Source: Blautia sp. SC05B48 (GTDB lineage Bacteria > Bacillota > Clostridia > Lachnospirales > Lachnospiraceae). From it: a stretch of 64,000 bases of DNA. Position numbers and translations under genes: made by a program. The notes beneath the pieces were generated by a model. That model was not told where the DNA came from. It searched no databases and worked only from the letters and a program-made list of their open reading frames with translations. Positions within the stretch are counted from its first letter, which is position 1. Every line of letters begins with the position of its first letter. Location: contig NZ_CP040518.1 of the NCBI RefSeq assembly GCF_005848555.1, positions 2,293,001-2,357,000 of the forward strand, written 5' to 3'. Shown here one piece after another: positions 44,972 to 54,819 of this stretch.

Positions 44972-45036
44972 TACTGGATCAGGGAAGTTTCCTGCTTCAA
45001 TCGCGAAAAGCAGTAAGCGGCAGGGACTTGATCATA

Positions 45037-45915
45037 TCAGATCTGGGAAAAATATTTCAGAAAACACTGGGCAGCCTGAGAAAGCTGCAGTGCTTCATGA
45101 TGAGCGATCACGGCACTTCTTGCGGGCAGAGGTGTTTTCAGATGGACAGGTTCCAGGCCCGGACGGTTGCGGAGCATATAATCCGGGATACAGGCAATAC
45201 CAAGTCCGATCTCTGCAAGATCGATCAGCAGATCGTTGCTGTTCAGTTCAACCTCAGGCAGCAGCTTCAGTCCCTGGGCTGCAAACACCTGATGAAGATA
45301 TTCGCTGGTGGTACTCTTTGGAGCGAGCATCAGGATGGGATAATCCAGAAGATTTTCCATGGAAAGAGGAGATTTGCCCATGGTGAAATAGTCCGGATTT
45401 GCCACGAAGATATCCCGGAATTCCAGCACAGTCTGAAGCTTGGTGTGGGCCGAAAGCCGGGAATTCGGGTAGTTGGTGACGATCAGCTCAGCCTGGCCGT
45501 TTTCCAGAAGCTCCGCACATCCGATAGAAGTACTGTTGATGATCTTGATCCGTACCTCCGGATGATCCTTGTGGAAACGGCGGAGATAGGGGATGAGAAA
45601 ATAGCGGCACAGAGTATCGCTGGCACCGATCCGCAGCTGACCGGTAAGATTTCCTTCTCCGGAAAGGACAGCCTCTCCCTCGTTTAGCATGGAAAGGGCC
45701 GGTTTTACATGTTGGAGAAGAAGCTCTCCCTCAGGAGTCAGGATGACCCGTTTGGTGCTGCGCACAAACAGAGTATGGCCCAGCTTTTTTTCAAGGTTTT
45801 TGACGGCCTGGCTTACTGCAGACTGTGAGATAAAAAGCTGTCTGGAAGCCTCCGAAAAGCTCAGTGTTGTGGCCACATAATAAAACACTTTGTAAAGTTC
45901 AAGATTGATATCCAT
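45037..45915 (-). CDS. LysR-family transcriptional regulator
   Basis: A 292-residue LysR regulator beginning MDINLELYKVFYYVATTLSFS, with the helix-turn-helix SQSAVSQAVKNLEKKLG and an effector-binding domain (LRIGASDTLCRYFLIPYLRRF and so on; key residues). It is divergent from purL with 154 bases between. It could regulate purL or itself; purine synthesis is not a classical LysR target, so the signal is unknown. Confidence 0.88.
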   Translation of the reverse strand: MDINLELYKVFYYVATTLSFSEASRQLFISQSAVSQAVKNLEKKLGHTLFVRSTKRVILTPEGELLLQHVKPALSMLNEGEAVLSGEGNLTGQLRIGASDTLCRYFLIPYLRRFHKDHPEVRIKIINSTSIGCAELLENGQAELIVTNYPNSRLSAHTKLQTVLEFRDIFVANPDYFTMGKSPLSMENLLDYPILMLAPKSTTSEYLHQVFAAQGLKLLPEVELNSNDLLIDLAEIGLGIACIPDYMLRNRPGLEPVHLKTPLPARSAVIAHHEALQLSQAAQCFLKYFSQI

Positions 45916-45959
45916 ATGTGAAAAATCCTCCGCTTATAAATGATATAAGATATATTAAT

Positions 45960-45988
45960 TTTACTAATGATATTTCCTATGATACTAT
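45960..45988 (+). promoter_or_regulatory. Candidate promoter of purL
   Basis: TTTACT (45960-45965), a 17-base spacer and TACTAT (45983-45988), each 4 of 6 to consensus, in the AT-rich gap between the LysR gene and purL. Confidence 0.4.
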
Positions 45989-46069
45989 ATTTTCAGCAGA
46001 AAAGAAAGACTGAAATGCTTTCTGCACGTTTACCATCCTTATTATCGGATATAGAGAAAGGAGCCTTCT

Positions 46070-49000
46070 ATGAGCAACGTAAGACGTGTGTATGTAGAAA
46101 AGAAACCTGCCTTTGCAGTAAAAGCAAAGGAACTGAAACATGAGATCAAACATTATCTTGGTATCAGCACTGTGACAGCAGTCCGCGAGCTGATCCGTTA
46201 TGACGTGGAGAATATCTCCGATGAAGTATTTGAGAAAGCCTGCAAGACCGTATTTGCAGAGCCGCCGGTAGATGATCTGTATCTTGAAAAATTTGATGTG
46301 GCAGAGGGCGCACGTGTATTTTCCGTAGAATTCCTTCCCGGACAGTTTGACCAGAGAGCAGATTCTGCAGTGCAGTGTGTACAGTTCCTGGATGAGAATG
46401 CAGCACCGATCATCCGTTCAGCAACTACTTATGTAATTGAAGGAACCGTTACAGATGCAGAGTTTGAGGCGATCAAACATCACTGCATCAACCCTGTGGA
46501 TTCCCGTGAGACAGGTCTTGAGAAGCCGGAAACACTGGTAACAATATTCCCGGATCCTGAGGATGTGAAGATTTTTGACGGATTCAAGGATATGGCTGAG
46601 GCTAATCTGAAGGAGCTGTACGCTTCTCTGAACCTCGCCATGACATTCAAGGACTTCCAGCATATCCAGAATTATTTCAGGAATGAAGAGAAACGCGATC
46701 CTTCCATGACAGAGATCCGCGTTCTGGATACCTACTGGTCTGATCATTGCCGTCATACTACTTTCTCCACAGAGCTTACCAGCGTGAAGTTTGATGAAGG
46801 TGATTATAAGACTCCTATCGAAAAAACATACAAAGAATATCTGGATGCCCATAAGAACATGTACAAGGGCCGTGACGATAAGTTTGTCTGCCTGATGGAT
46901 CTTGCACTTATGGCAATGAAGAAACTGAAAGCAGAAGGCAAGCTTGCAGATCAGGAAGAGTCTGATGAGATCAATGCCTGCAGTATCGTGGTACCGGTGG
47001 ACGTGGATGGAAAAGAAGAAGAGTGGCTGATCAACTTCAAGAATGAGACACACAACCATCCGACGGAGATTGAGCCTTTTGGTGGTGCGGCAACCTGCCT
47101 TGGCGGAGCCATCCGTGATCCGCTTTCCGGACGTACCTATGTATACCAGGCGATGCGTGTGACAGGTGCAGCAGATCCTACCGTATCCGTAAAGGAAACT
47201 CTGAAGGGCAAACTTCCGCAGAAGAAGCTTGTCCGCAGTGCAGCCCACGGCTACAGTTCCTACGGAAATCAGATCGGTCTTGCAACCGGTGCTGTAAAAG
47301 AGATCTATCATCCGGACTACGTTGCAAAACGTATGGAGATCGGTGCGGTTATGGGTGCGGCTCCGAGACGTGCGGTCATCCGTGAAAATTCCGACCCGGG
47401 AGATATCATCATCCTTCTTGGCGGACGTACCGGCCGTGACGGTATCGGCGGTGCAACAGGTTCCTCCAAGGTCCACACAGAGGCTTCCATCGAGGTTTGC
47501 GGCGCTGAGGTGCAGAAAGGTAACGCACCTACCGAGCGTAAGATCCAGAGAATGTTCCGCAGAGAGGAAGTCAGCCATATCATCAAGAAATGTAACGACT
47601 TCGGCGCAGGCGGTGTTTCCGTTGCCATTGGCGAGCTGGCACCGGGACTTCAGATCGACCTTGACAAGGTTCCGAAAAAATACGCAGGTCTTGACGGCAC
47701 TGAGATCGCCATCTCTGAGTCTCAGGAGCGTATGGCTGTTGTAGTTGACCCGAAAGATGTGGATACTTTCCTGAAATTTGCAAATGAAGAGAATCTTGAG
47801 GCAGTTCCGGTTGCAGTTGTAACTGAGGAGCCACGCCTTGTCCTTAACTGGAGAGGAAAAGAGATCGTAAATATCTCCCGTGCATTCCTGGATACCAACG
47901 GTGCACATCAGGAGACCTCCGTTGAGGTTGAGATCCCGTCAAAGGACGGAAATCTTTTCGAGGAACGTCCGGATGTAACAGACGTAAAGAAAAAATGGCT
48001 GGATGTTCTTGCTGACCTGAATGTATGCTCACAGAAGGGCCTTGTGGAGATGTTTGATGGCTCCATCGGCGCAGGCAGTGTATTTATGCCTCACGGCGGC
48101 AAATATCAGCTGACAGAGACACAGTCCATGGTTGCAAAGGTTCCGGTACAGAACGGAAAAACAGAGACTGTTACCATGATGAGCTACGGCTTTGATCCAT
48201 ACCTTTCCTCATGGAGTCCGTATCATGGAGCTGCCTACGCAGTAACTGAGTCTGTTGCCAAGATCGTTGCAACCGGTGGTGACTATAAGAAGATCCGTTT
48301 CACCTTCCAGGAATACTTCCGTCGTATGACAGAAGATCCTAAGAGATGGAGCCAGCCGTTCTCCGCACTGCTTGGCGCTTATGCGGCACAGATCGGATTC
48401 GGCCTTCCTTCCATCGGCGGTAAGGACAGTATGTCCGGAACCTTCAATGATATTGATGTTCCTCCGACACTGGTGTCCTTCGCAGTGGATGTTGCAAAGG
48501 TAAAAGATGTGATCACACCGGAATTCAAAAAAGCAGGAAGCAAGCTGGTATGGCTTCGTGCACCGAAGGATTCCTATGATCTTCCGGATTACCCGGCTCT
48601 TATGGAGCAGTATGATAAATTACACCAGGATATCCAGTCAGGCCGTGTGATCTCCGCATATGCACTTGACCGTCATGGAATCGCTGCCGCAGTCAGCAAG
48701 ATGGCCTTTGGTAACGGCATGGGCGTAAAGATCGAGCATAACCTTGATCCGAGAGATTTCTTTGCTCCGGCATTCGGTGATATCATCTGTGAGGTTCCGG
48801 ATGGAAAAGTCGGTGAGCTTGCAGTTACCTATACTGTGATCGGTGAGGTTACGGATAATGCGAAGTTCACCTATGGTGATACAGAGATCACTCTGAAAGA
48901 GGCGCTTTCCACATGGGAAGGAACTCTGGAGAATGTATTTAAAACAGCAGCAGGAACCGAGGATGTCAAGGCAGATGACGGTTCCCTTTACAAAGCAGAC

Positions 49001-49825
49001 AGCATCTATGTATGCAAACATAAAGTTGCAAAACCACGTGTATTTATTCCGGTATTCCCTGGAACAAACTGCGAGTATGACAGCACCCGTGCATTTGAGA
49101 GAGCAGGTGCCGAGGTAGACGTAAAGGTATTCAAGAACCTTACAGCAGAAGATATCCATGATTCTGTAGAACTCTTTGAGAAATCCATCGCTCAGGCACA
49201 GATGATCATGTTCCCGGGCGGCTTCTCAGCTGGAGATGAGCCGGACGGATCTGCGAAATTCTTTGCTACCGCATTCCAGAATGAGAAGATCAAGGAGGCA
49301 GTTATGAAGCTCCTCAATGAGCGTGACGGTCTTGCTCTTGGTATCTGCAACGGATTCCAGGCACTGATCAAACTTGGACTGGTACCGTACGGTGAGATCT
49401 GCGGACAGAAAGAGGATTCTCCGACACTGACTTACAACACTATCGGACGTCACGTATCCAGGATGGTTTACACCAAGGTTGTCAGCAACAAGTCTCCATG
49501 GCTTCAGAAAGCACAGCTTGGCGGCGTATACTGTAATCCGGCTTCTCATGGTGAGGGACGTTTTGTTGCAAACGATGAGTGGCTGAAGAAACTCAAGGAA
49601 AATGGACAGATCGCAACAGAGTATGTACCGGTAGATGAGACCGGATATGAGGGTGAGTTTAACGTAAACGGCTCTTATATGAACATCGAGGGTATCACAA
49701 GCCCGGATGGACGTGTCCTCGGAAAGATGGCACACAGTGAGCGTCGTGACGCAGGCGTTGCTGTCAATATCTACGGAGAGCAGGATATCAAGATTTTCGA
49801 ATCTGGTGTTGAGTACTTCAAGTAA
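46070..49825 (+). CDS. purL: Phosphoribosylformylglycinamidine synthase, single-chain type
   Basis: A 1251-residue enzyme that converts FGAR to FGAM with glutamine and ATP, the fourth step of purine synthesis. It is the long form with the PurS-like N-terminus, two synthetase halves (the YWSDHCRHTTFS and NHPTEIEPFGGAATCLGGAIRDP motifs near 225 and 330) and a fused class I glutaminase at the C-terminus. The latter has C1093 in LALGICNGFQA and the ASHGEGRF motif. Many Firmicutes use three separate proteins (PurS, PurQ, PurL) instead. It stands alone here, with a LysR regulator divergent. Confidence 0.96.
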   Translation: MSNVRRVYVEKKPAFAVKAKELKHEIKHYLGISTVTAVRELIRYDVENISDEVFEKACKTVFAEPPVDDLYLEKFDVAEGARVFSVEFLPGQFDQRADSAVQCVQFLDENAAPIIRSATTYVIEGTVTDAEFEAIKHHCINPVDSRETGLEKPETLVTIFPDPEDVKIFDGFKDMAEANLKELYASLNLAMTFKDFQHIQNYFRNEEKRDPSMTEIRVLDTYWSDHCRHTTFSTELTSVKFDEGDYKTPIEKTYKEYLDAHKNMYKGRDDKFVCLMDLALMAMKKLKAEGKLADQEESDEINACSIVVPVDVDGKEEEWLINFKNETHNHPTEIEPFGGAATCLGGAIRDPLSGRTYVYQAMRVTGAADPTVSVKETLKGKLPQKKLVRSAAHGYSSYGNQIGLATGAVKEIYHPDYVAKRMEIGAVMGAAPRRAVIRENSDPGDIIILLGGRTGRDGIGGATGSSKVHTEASIEVCGAEVQKGNAPTERKIQRMFRREEVSHIIKKCNDFGAGGVSVAIGELAPGLQIDLDKVPKKYAGLDGTEIAISESQERMAVVVDPKDVDTFLKFANEENLEAVPVAVVTEEPRLVLNWRGKEIVNISRAFLDTNGAHQETSVEVEIPSKDGNLFEERPDVTDVKKKWLDVLADLNVCSQKGLVEMFDGSIGAGSVFMPHGGKYQLTETQSMVAKVPVQNGKTETVTMMSYGFDPYLSSWSPYHGAAYAVTESVAKIVATGGDYKKIRFTFQEYFRRMTEDPKRWSQPFSALLGAYAAQIGFGLPSIGGKDSMSGTFNDIDVPPTLVSFAVDVAKVKDVITPEFKKAGSKLVWLRAPKDSYDLPDYPALMEQYDKLHQDIQSGRVISAYALDRHGIAAAVSKMAFGNGMGVKIEHNLDPRDFFAPAFGDIICEVPDGKVGELAVTYTVIGEVTDNAKFTYGDTEITLKEALSTWEGTLENVFKTAAGTEDVKADDGSLYKADSIYVCKHKVAKPRVFIPVFPGTNCEYDSTRAFERAGAEVDVKVFKNLTAEDIHDSVELFEKSIAQAQMIMFPGGFSAGDEPDGSAKFFATAFQNEKIKEAVMKLLNERDGLALGICNGFQALIKLGLVPYGEICGQKEDSPTLTYNTIGRHVSRMVYTKVVSNKSPWLQKAQLGGVYCNPASHGEGRFVANDEWLKKLKENGQIATEYVPVDETGYEGEFNVNGSYMNIEGITSPDGRVLGKMAHSERRDAGVAVNIYGEQDIKIFESGVEYFK

Positions 49826-49839
49826 TATCCGTAAGCATG

Positions 49840-49873
49840 CAGTGGCAGGGGATTTCAGACCTCCCTGCCACTG
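49840..49873. other. Strong hairpin after purL
   Basis: A perfect 11-bp stem CAGTGGCAGGG/CCCTGCCACTG around a 12-base loop. It is followed by A residues rather than T on the plus strand, so it may stabilise the purL mRNA end or act weakly as a terminator. Confidence 0.6.
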
Positions 49874-49929
49874 TAAAAATACAAAAAAGCATATATTTTT
49901 TAAAAAATTAAAAAAAGTGAAAAAAACTG

Positions 49930-49958
49930 TTGACACAAGTCATAAACCATTATATAAT
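49930..49958 (+). promoter_or_regulatory. Promoter of the tRNA cluster
   Basis: Perfect TTGACA (49930-49935), a 17-base spacer and perfect TATAAT (49953-49958), 50 bases before the first tRNA. Confidence 0.88.
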
Positions 49959-50008
49959 AGCAAAGCGAGTTGCGGAACGGAAGAGTTCTTAAGACAAGCG
50001 TTTGTTAT

Positions 50009-50081
50009 GGGATCTTAGCTCAGCTGGGAGAGCATCTGCCTTACAAGCAGAGGGTCATAGGTTCGAGCCCTATAGGTCCCA
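50009..50081 (+). tRNA. tRNA-Val (TAC), copy 1
   Basis: A 73-base cloverleaf: acceptor GGGATCT/AGGTCCC, anticodon TAC at 50042-50044, T arm GGTTCGAGCC. CCA is not encoded. Confidence 0.96.
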
Positions 50082-50098
50082 TGTTACAAAAAAGATAT

Positions 50099-50172
50099 GG
50101 CGAGATAGCTCAGTTGGCTAGAGCACACGGTTCATACCCGTGGTGTCGAGGGTTCGAATCCCCCTCTCGCTA
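50099..50172 (+). tRNA. tRNA-Met (CAT), elongator type, copy 1
   Basis: A 74-base cloverleaf with anticodon CAT at 50133-50135. The G1-U72 pair ending and GGCGAGATAGCTCAGTTGGC start match Firmicute elongator tRNA-Met rather than the initiator. An Ile2 identity (lysidine-modified CAT) is not excluded. CCA is not encoded. Confidence 0.9.
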
Positions 50173-50179
50173 TTTATAT

Positions 50180-50252
50180 GGGATCTTAGCTCAGCTGGGA
50201 GAGCATCTGCCTTACAAGCAGAGGGTCATAGGTTCGAGCCCTATAGGTCCCA
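50180..50252 (+). tRNA. tRNA-Val (TAC), copy 2
   Basis: Identical in sequence to the copy at 50009. Anticodon TAC at 50213-50215. It belongs to the second unit of a 170-171 base tandem duplication. Confidence 0.96.
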
Positions 50253-50268
50253 TGTTACAAAAGAATAT

Positions 50269-50342
50269 GGCGAGATAGCTCAGTTGGCTAGAGCACACGG
50301 TTCATACCCGTGGTGTCGAGGGTTCGAATCCCCCTCTCGCTA
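50269..50342 (+). tRNA. tRNA-Met (CAT), elongator type, copy 2
   Basis: Same sequence as the copy at 50099, anticodon CAT at 50303-50305. Ends the tRNA unit before the terminator. Confidence 0.9.
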
Positions 50343-50348
50343 CTTAAC

Positions 50349-50393
50349 AAAAGGTCTGAAGATTCAATTTTATTGGGTTTTCGGGCTTTTTTT
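50349..50393 (+). terminator. Terminator after the tRNA cluster
   Basis: AAAAG-bulge-TCTGAA pairs with TTCGGGCTTTT (two G-U pairs, one bulge) around a 20-base loop, followed by a long T-run. Confidence 0.6.
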
Positions 50394-50443
50394 GTTATAA
50401 AATTCCGGTTGCCTGTGGTAAGACCAGATGTGAAAAGTTAAGA

Positions 50444-50472
50444 TTGACATTTTACATCGTTTTTTTTATCAT
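50444..50472 (+). promoter_or_regulatory. Promoter of the lipid-kinase gene
   Basis: Perfect TTGACA (50444-50449), a 17-base spacer and TATCAT (50467-50472), 49 bases before the ATG. Confidence 0.75.
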
Positions 50473-50521
50473 AGTAAAAGAATAGACATAACGAATCATT
50501 TCGGGAAATGAGGATTGTATA

Positions 50522-51487
50522 ATGAAAAAAAGAATGCTTTTTGTTTTCAACCCCAAAGCAGGAAAAGGAAGAATCAAGATGCATCTGCTGGACATTGTGG
50601 ATATCTTTAATAAAGGTGGTTACGAAGTGATCATCCGTGCCACGCAGGGACCGAAGGATGCTTATGAACAGGTGAAGGAATATGCAGATCAGGTGGATCT
50701 GATCGCCTGCAGCGGAGGTGACGGTACACTGGATGAGGTGGTTACCGGAATCGTGGAAGTGGGCAGCCAGACACCGATCGGGTATATCCCTGCAGGAAGC
50801 ACCAATGATTTTGCCAACAGTCTGTTTATGCCGAAGAGTATGACTGTAGCTGCCTCCATGATCATGGAGGAGCAGATCTATCACTGTGACATCGGTAAAT
50901 TTAATAACCAGACATTTGCCTATGTGGCTGCGTTTGGACTGTTTACCAATGTTTCCTATGAGACGGACCAGGATCTGAAAAATATCCTGGGACATGTTGC
51001 CTATGTGCTGGAAGGAATGAAACAGCTTTTTGAGGTGAAATCCTATCATCTGAAGGTAACTTCCGATGAGCTGACTGTGGAGAATGATTTTATCTACGGT
51101 ATGATCAGCAATTCCAGATCTGTAGGTGGATTTAAGAATCTTACCGGAAAAAACGTGGATATGAATGACGGACTGTTTGAGGTGACACTGATCACCAATC
51201 CGAAGAATCCGCTGGAGCTTCAGGAGATCATGACTGCGCTTCTTACTGCAGAGGATAATACAGATCTGATCTATTCTTTTAAGTCTGCGCATGTTGTGAT
51301 CGAGTCAGAGGAGGCTGTTCCGTGGACGCTGGACGGAGAGTTCGGAGGAGACCAGACCCGTGTGGAAATCGATAATCTTCATGAGGCCATGAACCTTTAT
51401 CTTACCAGCAGCAAGAAACAGAAAAAAAGCCGGCTGAACCAGAAAATGCAGGAGATCAAGGAGATCACCCAGAAGAGCGAAGAATGA
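50522..51487 (+). CDS. Diacylglycerol/lipid kinase (YegS/DgkB type)
   Basis: A 321-residue lipid kinase of the DAGK catalytic family. It has NPKAGKG at about 11-17, the nucleotide motif CSGGDGTLDEVV near 61-72 and GSTNDFANS at about 92-100. Such enzymes phosphorylate diacylglycerol for phospholipid recycling; DgkB in Firmicutes serves lipoteichoic acid turnover. The exact lipid is not evident. A basic C-terminal tail of about 20 residues extends past the domain. Confidence 0.9.
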   Translation: MKKRMLFVFNPKAGKGRIKMHLLDIVDIFNKGGYEVIIRATQGPKDAYEQVKEYADQVDLIACSGGDGTLDEVVTGIVEVGSQTPIGYIPAGSTNDFANSLFMPKSMTVAASMIMEEQIYHCDIGKFNNQTFAYVAAFGLFTNVSYETDQDLKNILGHVAYVLEGMKQLFEVKSYHLKVTSDELTVENDFIYGMISNSRSVGGFKNLTGKNVDMNDGLFEVTLITNPKNPLELQEIMTALLTAEDNTDLIYSFKSAHVVIESEEAVPWTLDGEFGGDQTRVEIDNLHEAMNLYLTSSKKQKKSRLNQKMQEIKEITQKSEE

Positions 51488-51529
51488 TCCGAGTATCCGG
51501 AGATAAGGTGATCATACAGAGGTGAAAAT

Positions 51530-51550
51530 GTCTTTCCTCATAAGAAAGAC
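51530..51550 (+). other. Hairpin in the glnN leader
   Basis: GTCTTTC (51530-51536) pairs with GAAAGAC (51544-51550) 30 bases before the glnN start. Too short to assign a function. Confidence 0.35.
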
Positions 51551-51580
51551 TGGATATACAGGAACGAAAAGGAGGAAGAA

Positions 51581-53698
51581 ATGGGAGATTATATCAACGT
51601 AAAGGAAATCTTTGGCTGCGATGTATTTAACGATTCTGTTATGCAGGACCGTTTGCCGAAGAAGGTATACCGCGAACTGAAAAAGACAATAGAAGAGGGT
51701 AAGGAGCTGTCCATGGAGATCGCTGATGTGGTTGCACATGAGATGAAGGAATGGGCTATTGAGAAAGGTGCTACTCATTATTGTCACTGGTTTCAGCCGC
51801 TGACAGGTGTTACTGCCGAGAAACATGACGCATTTGTCACAGCGCCAAGAGAGGACGGCAAGGTACTCTTAAGCTTTTCAGGTAAGGAGCTGATCAAGGG
51901 TGAGCCGGATGCATCCTCATTCCCATCCGGAGGACTTCGTGCAACATTCGAGGCAAGAGGCTATACAACATGGGATTGCACATCACCTGCCTTTGTACGT
52001 CATGACGCAGCCGGCGGGATCTTATGTATCCCTACAGCATTCTGCTCCTACACAGGAGAGGCGCTTGATCAGAAAACACCGCTTCTCCGTTCTATGGAAG
52101 CGGTTAATACACAGGCACTTCGACTTCTTCGACTTTTCGGAAATACAACTTCCAAAAAAGTAACTCCTTCCGTTGGAGCTGAGCAGGAATATTTCCTGGT
52201 TGACAAGCAGAAATGGCTCCAGAGAAAAGACCTGATCTACACAGGAAGAACTCTTTTCGGCGCCATGCCTCCTAAGGGACAGGAGATGGATGACCATTAT
52301 TTCGGAACTATCCGTCAGAGAATCTCCGCATATATGAAAGAAGTCAACGAGGAGTGCTGGAAACTGGGTGTAACAGCCAAGACACAGCACAACGAGGTTG
52401 CACCTGCACAGCATGAGCTGGCACCGATCTACGCACCGGTAAATATTGCAGCAGATCACAACCAGATCATGATGCGCATCCTCAAAAAAGTTGCCAGCCG
52501 TCATGGTATGCGCTGCCTGCTTCATGAGAAACCGTTTGCAGGAGTTAACGGTTCCGGTAAGCACAACAACTGGTCCCTGACAACGGATGACGGGATCAAC
52601 CTTCTTGAGCCGGGAAAAACTCCTCATGAAAATATCCAGTTCCTTCTTGTTCTCACCTGTATCCTGAAAGCCGTTGATGAGCATGCAGATCTTCTGAGAG
52701 AGTCTGCAGCAGACGTTGGAAACGATGAACGTCTCGGAGGAAACGAGGCACCGCCGGCAGTTATCTCCGTATTCCTTGGTGAGCAGCTTCAGGATGTTCT
52801 GGAGCAGCTGATCAGCACAGGTACCGCCACACACAGTAAGACCGGCGAGATCCTGGATACCGGTGTTAAGACACTTCCGGATTTCATGAAGGATGCTACA
52901 GATCGAAACAGAACATCACCGTTTGCGTTCACAGGAAACAAATTTGAGTTCCGTATGGTTGGTTCCCGTGATTCCATTTCCGAGTGCAACGTAGTTCTGA
53001 ACACGATTGCAGCAGAAGTATTCCGCGATGTATGCGACCGTCTGGAAGCAGCAGACGATTTTGATACTGCAGTACATGACCTGATCAAGGAGTATGCGAT
53101 CCAGCATCAGCGTATTGTATTCAACGGAAACGGATATGCACCGGAGTGGGAGGCAGAGGCAAAGAGACGTGGACTTCCGATTCTTCCGTCCATGGTAGAT
53201 GCCATTCCTGCACTGACTACAGACAAGGCTGTGAAGCTTTTTGAATCCTTTAATGTATTTACAAGAGCAGAGCTTGAGTCCAGAGCAGAAATCCAGTATG
53301 AAGGCTATGCAAAGGCTATCAATATTGAGGCCAAGACCATGGTGGATATTGCTACCAAGCAGATCATCCCTGCAGTGATCCGTTACACAACAGTTCTTGC
53401 AGAGTCCATCAATTCTGTGAAGGCAGTGAGCGCAGCACTTGATGTCAGTGTACAGACAAGTCTTCTGGAAAAATCCTCCGCACTTCTTGCTGAGACCAAG
53501 ACAGCTATGGATAAGCTTTCCGGACTGATCGCTGAGTCGGAATCCCATGAAGAGGGACGTGACCGTGCTGTATTCTTCAGAGAGAGCGTGGTACCGGCAA
53601 TGCAGGCTTTAAGAAAACCTGTAGATGAGCTTGAGATGATCGTAGATAAAGATATGTGGCCGATGCCATCCTACGGTGATCTGATCTTTGAGGTATGA
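51581..53698 (+). CDS. glnN: Glutamine synthetase type III
   Basis: A 705-residue type III glutamine synthetase, which makes glutamine from glutamate, ammonia and ATP. The catalytic beta-grasp and barrel region has [22 protein letters not shown] (metal-binding Glu), [13 protein letters not shown] and [10 protein letters not shown]. It is much longer than type I enzymes (about 440-470), as expected. GGAGG precedes the ATG. It has its own strong terminator and is common in Bacteroides and gut Firmicutes. Confidence 0.96.
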   Translation: MGDYINVKEIFGCDVFNDSVMQDRLPKKVYRELKKTIEEGKELSMEIADVVAHEMKEWAIEKGATHYCHWFQPLTGVTAEKHDAFVTAPREDGKVLLSFSGKELIKGEPDASSFPSGGLRATFEARGYTTWDCTSPAFVRHDAAGGILCIPTAFCSYTGEALDQKTPLLRSMEAVNTQALRLLRLFGNTTSKKVTPSVGAEQEYFLVDKQKWLQRKDLIYTGRTLFGAMPPKGQEMDDHYFGTIRQRISAYMKEVNEECWKLGVTAKTQHNEVAPAQHELAPIYAPVNIAADHNQIMMRILKKVASRHGMRCLLHEKPFAGVNGSGKHNNWSLTTDDGINLLEPGKTPHENIQFLLVLTCILKAVDEHADLLRESAADVGNDERLGGNEAPPAVISVFLGEQLQDVLEQLISTGTATHSKTGEILDTGVKTLPDFMKDATDRNRTSPFAFTGNKFEFRMVGSRDSISECNVVLNTIAAEVFRDVCDRLEAADDFDTAVHDLIKEYAIQHQRIVFNGNGYAPEWEAEAKRRGLPILPSMVDAIPALTTDKAVKLFESFNVFTRAELESRAEIQYEGYAKAINIEAKTMVDIATKQIIPAVIRYTTVLAESINSVKAVSAALDVSVQTSLLEKSSALLAETKTAMDKLSGLIAESESHEEGRDRAVFFRESVVPAMQALRKPVDELEMIVDKDMWPMPSYGDLIFEV

Positions 53699-53765
53699 TC
53701 GGTTAAATAAAATACAGGAAATAAGAGATGTTCCCTGGGTGAAGCGGCATCTTTGATATCAAATG

Positions 53766-53796
53766 ACGGGACAGATGTAAGATCTGTCCCGTTTTT
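53766..53796 (+). terminator. Terminator after glnN
   Basis: A perfect 11-bp stem (ACGGGACAGAT 53766-53776 with ATCTGTCCCGT 53782-53792), a GTAAG loop and a short T-run. Confidence 0.88.
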
Positions 53797-53901
53797 ACCT
53801 GGCGGAGAAAGAATCTGTAAGCTGTTGTCCGTCATAGGATCATATAATAACTGCGGATGAGGATATCTGCGGCATTCAATCAGATTCAGGAGTAAGTATA
53901 T

Positions 53902-54819
53902 ATGATAGAATTAGAATTTTTAAAAGAACAGAACGTTTCCGAAAACCTGATCCACGGCATTGAGGAATTTCGAAAAAATTATAACGTTGATGAGGGGGCT
54001 GCAGCCAGAGTTTCCAGACCATCCATACCGTTCTACGGAAAAGAAATCCTGGAAATGTCCATTGCAGGACTTCTGGAAGGAGAAAATCTTCTTCTTGCAG
54101 GCCCAAAGGCCACGGGAAAAAATATCCTGGCAGAAAATCTGGCATATGCTTTTGGCCGCCCGGTTTACAATGTATCTTTCCATGTCAATACAAACAGCGG
54201 AGACCTGATCGGAACGGATACCTTTGTAAACAATGAAGTCTGCCTCCGAAAAGGGAGCATCTATCAGTGTGCCGAGTATGGTGGCTTCGGTATTCTGGAT
54301 GAGATCAATATGGCAAAGAACGATGCGGTCTCTGTCCTTCATGCAACTCTGGACTATCGCCGCTCCATTGATGTTCCGGGCTATGACCGGATCGACCTTC
54401 ATCCTGCGGCACGTTTTATCGGAACCATGAACTACGGATATGCAGGAACAAAGGAGCTGAACGAAGCTCTTGTTTCTCGTTTCCTGGTGATCGATATGCC
54501 AGCGCAGACAGAAGAAACCCTGGGATTTATTTTCCGCAAAATGTTCCCGGAAGCAAAGGAAAAGGCAGTGGAACAGTTTATCGGTGTATTTATGGATCTT
54601 CAGAAGAAATCCGTAAACAGCGAGATCTCTACAAAAGCGCTGGATCTTCGAGGACTTCTGGCTGCCATGAAGATTGTTCGTGCAGGACTTTCTCCCCTGG
54701 CAGCAGTGCAGATGGGTGTGGTGAACAAAACCTTCGATATTTTTGAAAAGGAGATCGTGGACGATGTAGTCCGTACAAGGATCCCGGAAGAATGGACAAA
54801 GGACGATGTCTATGCATAA
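53902..54819 (+). CDS. MoxR-type AAA+ ATPase
   Basis: A 305-residue AAA+ ATPase. Walker A is GPKATGKN at 67-74, with Asn after the Lys where most P-loops have Ser or Thr, and Walker B ILDE is at 131-134, with the sensor region GTMNYGYAGTKEL following. The arginine finger region (ALVSRFLVIDMP) is present. It overlaps the next gene by 8 bases and pairs with a VWA protein, the usual arrangement for MoxR chaperones that mature or insert cofactors into protein complexes. The client is unknown. Confidence 0.85.
   Translation: MIELEFLKEQNVSENLIHGIEEFRKNYNVDEGAAARVSRPSIPFYGKEILEMSIAGLLEGENLLLAGPKATGKNILAENLAYAFGRPVYNVSFHVNTNSGDLIGTDTFVNNEVCLRKGSIYQCAEYGGFGILDEINMAKNDAVSVLHATLDYRRSIDVPGYDRIDLHPAARFIGTMNYGYAGTKELNEALVSRFLVIDMPAQTEETLGFIFRKMFPEAKEKAVEQFIGVFMDLQKKSVNSEISTKALDLRGLLAAMKIVRAGLSPLAAVQMGVVNKTFDIFEKEIVDDVVRTRIPEEWTKDDVYA

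Larger units (their letters stand above)
50009..50342 (+). repeat. Tandem duplication of a tRNA-Val/tRNA-Met unit
   Basis: The two Val-Met units repeat with a period of 171 (Val) and 170 (Met) bases. Both tRNAs are identical between units and even the spacers are nearly so. Confidence 0.95.

Noticed and set aside
46418-47908. A 496-residue open frame antisense to purL
   Set aside because: It is out of phase with any known family, Cys/His/Leu-rich like many shadow frames, and lies wholly inside the well-supported purL gene.
50009-50342. Regular repeats that could suggest a CRISPR array
   Set aside because: The repeats fold as tRNA-Val and tRNA-Met and there are only two units; no cas genes are present.
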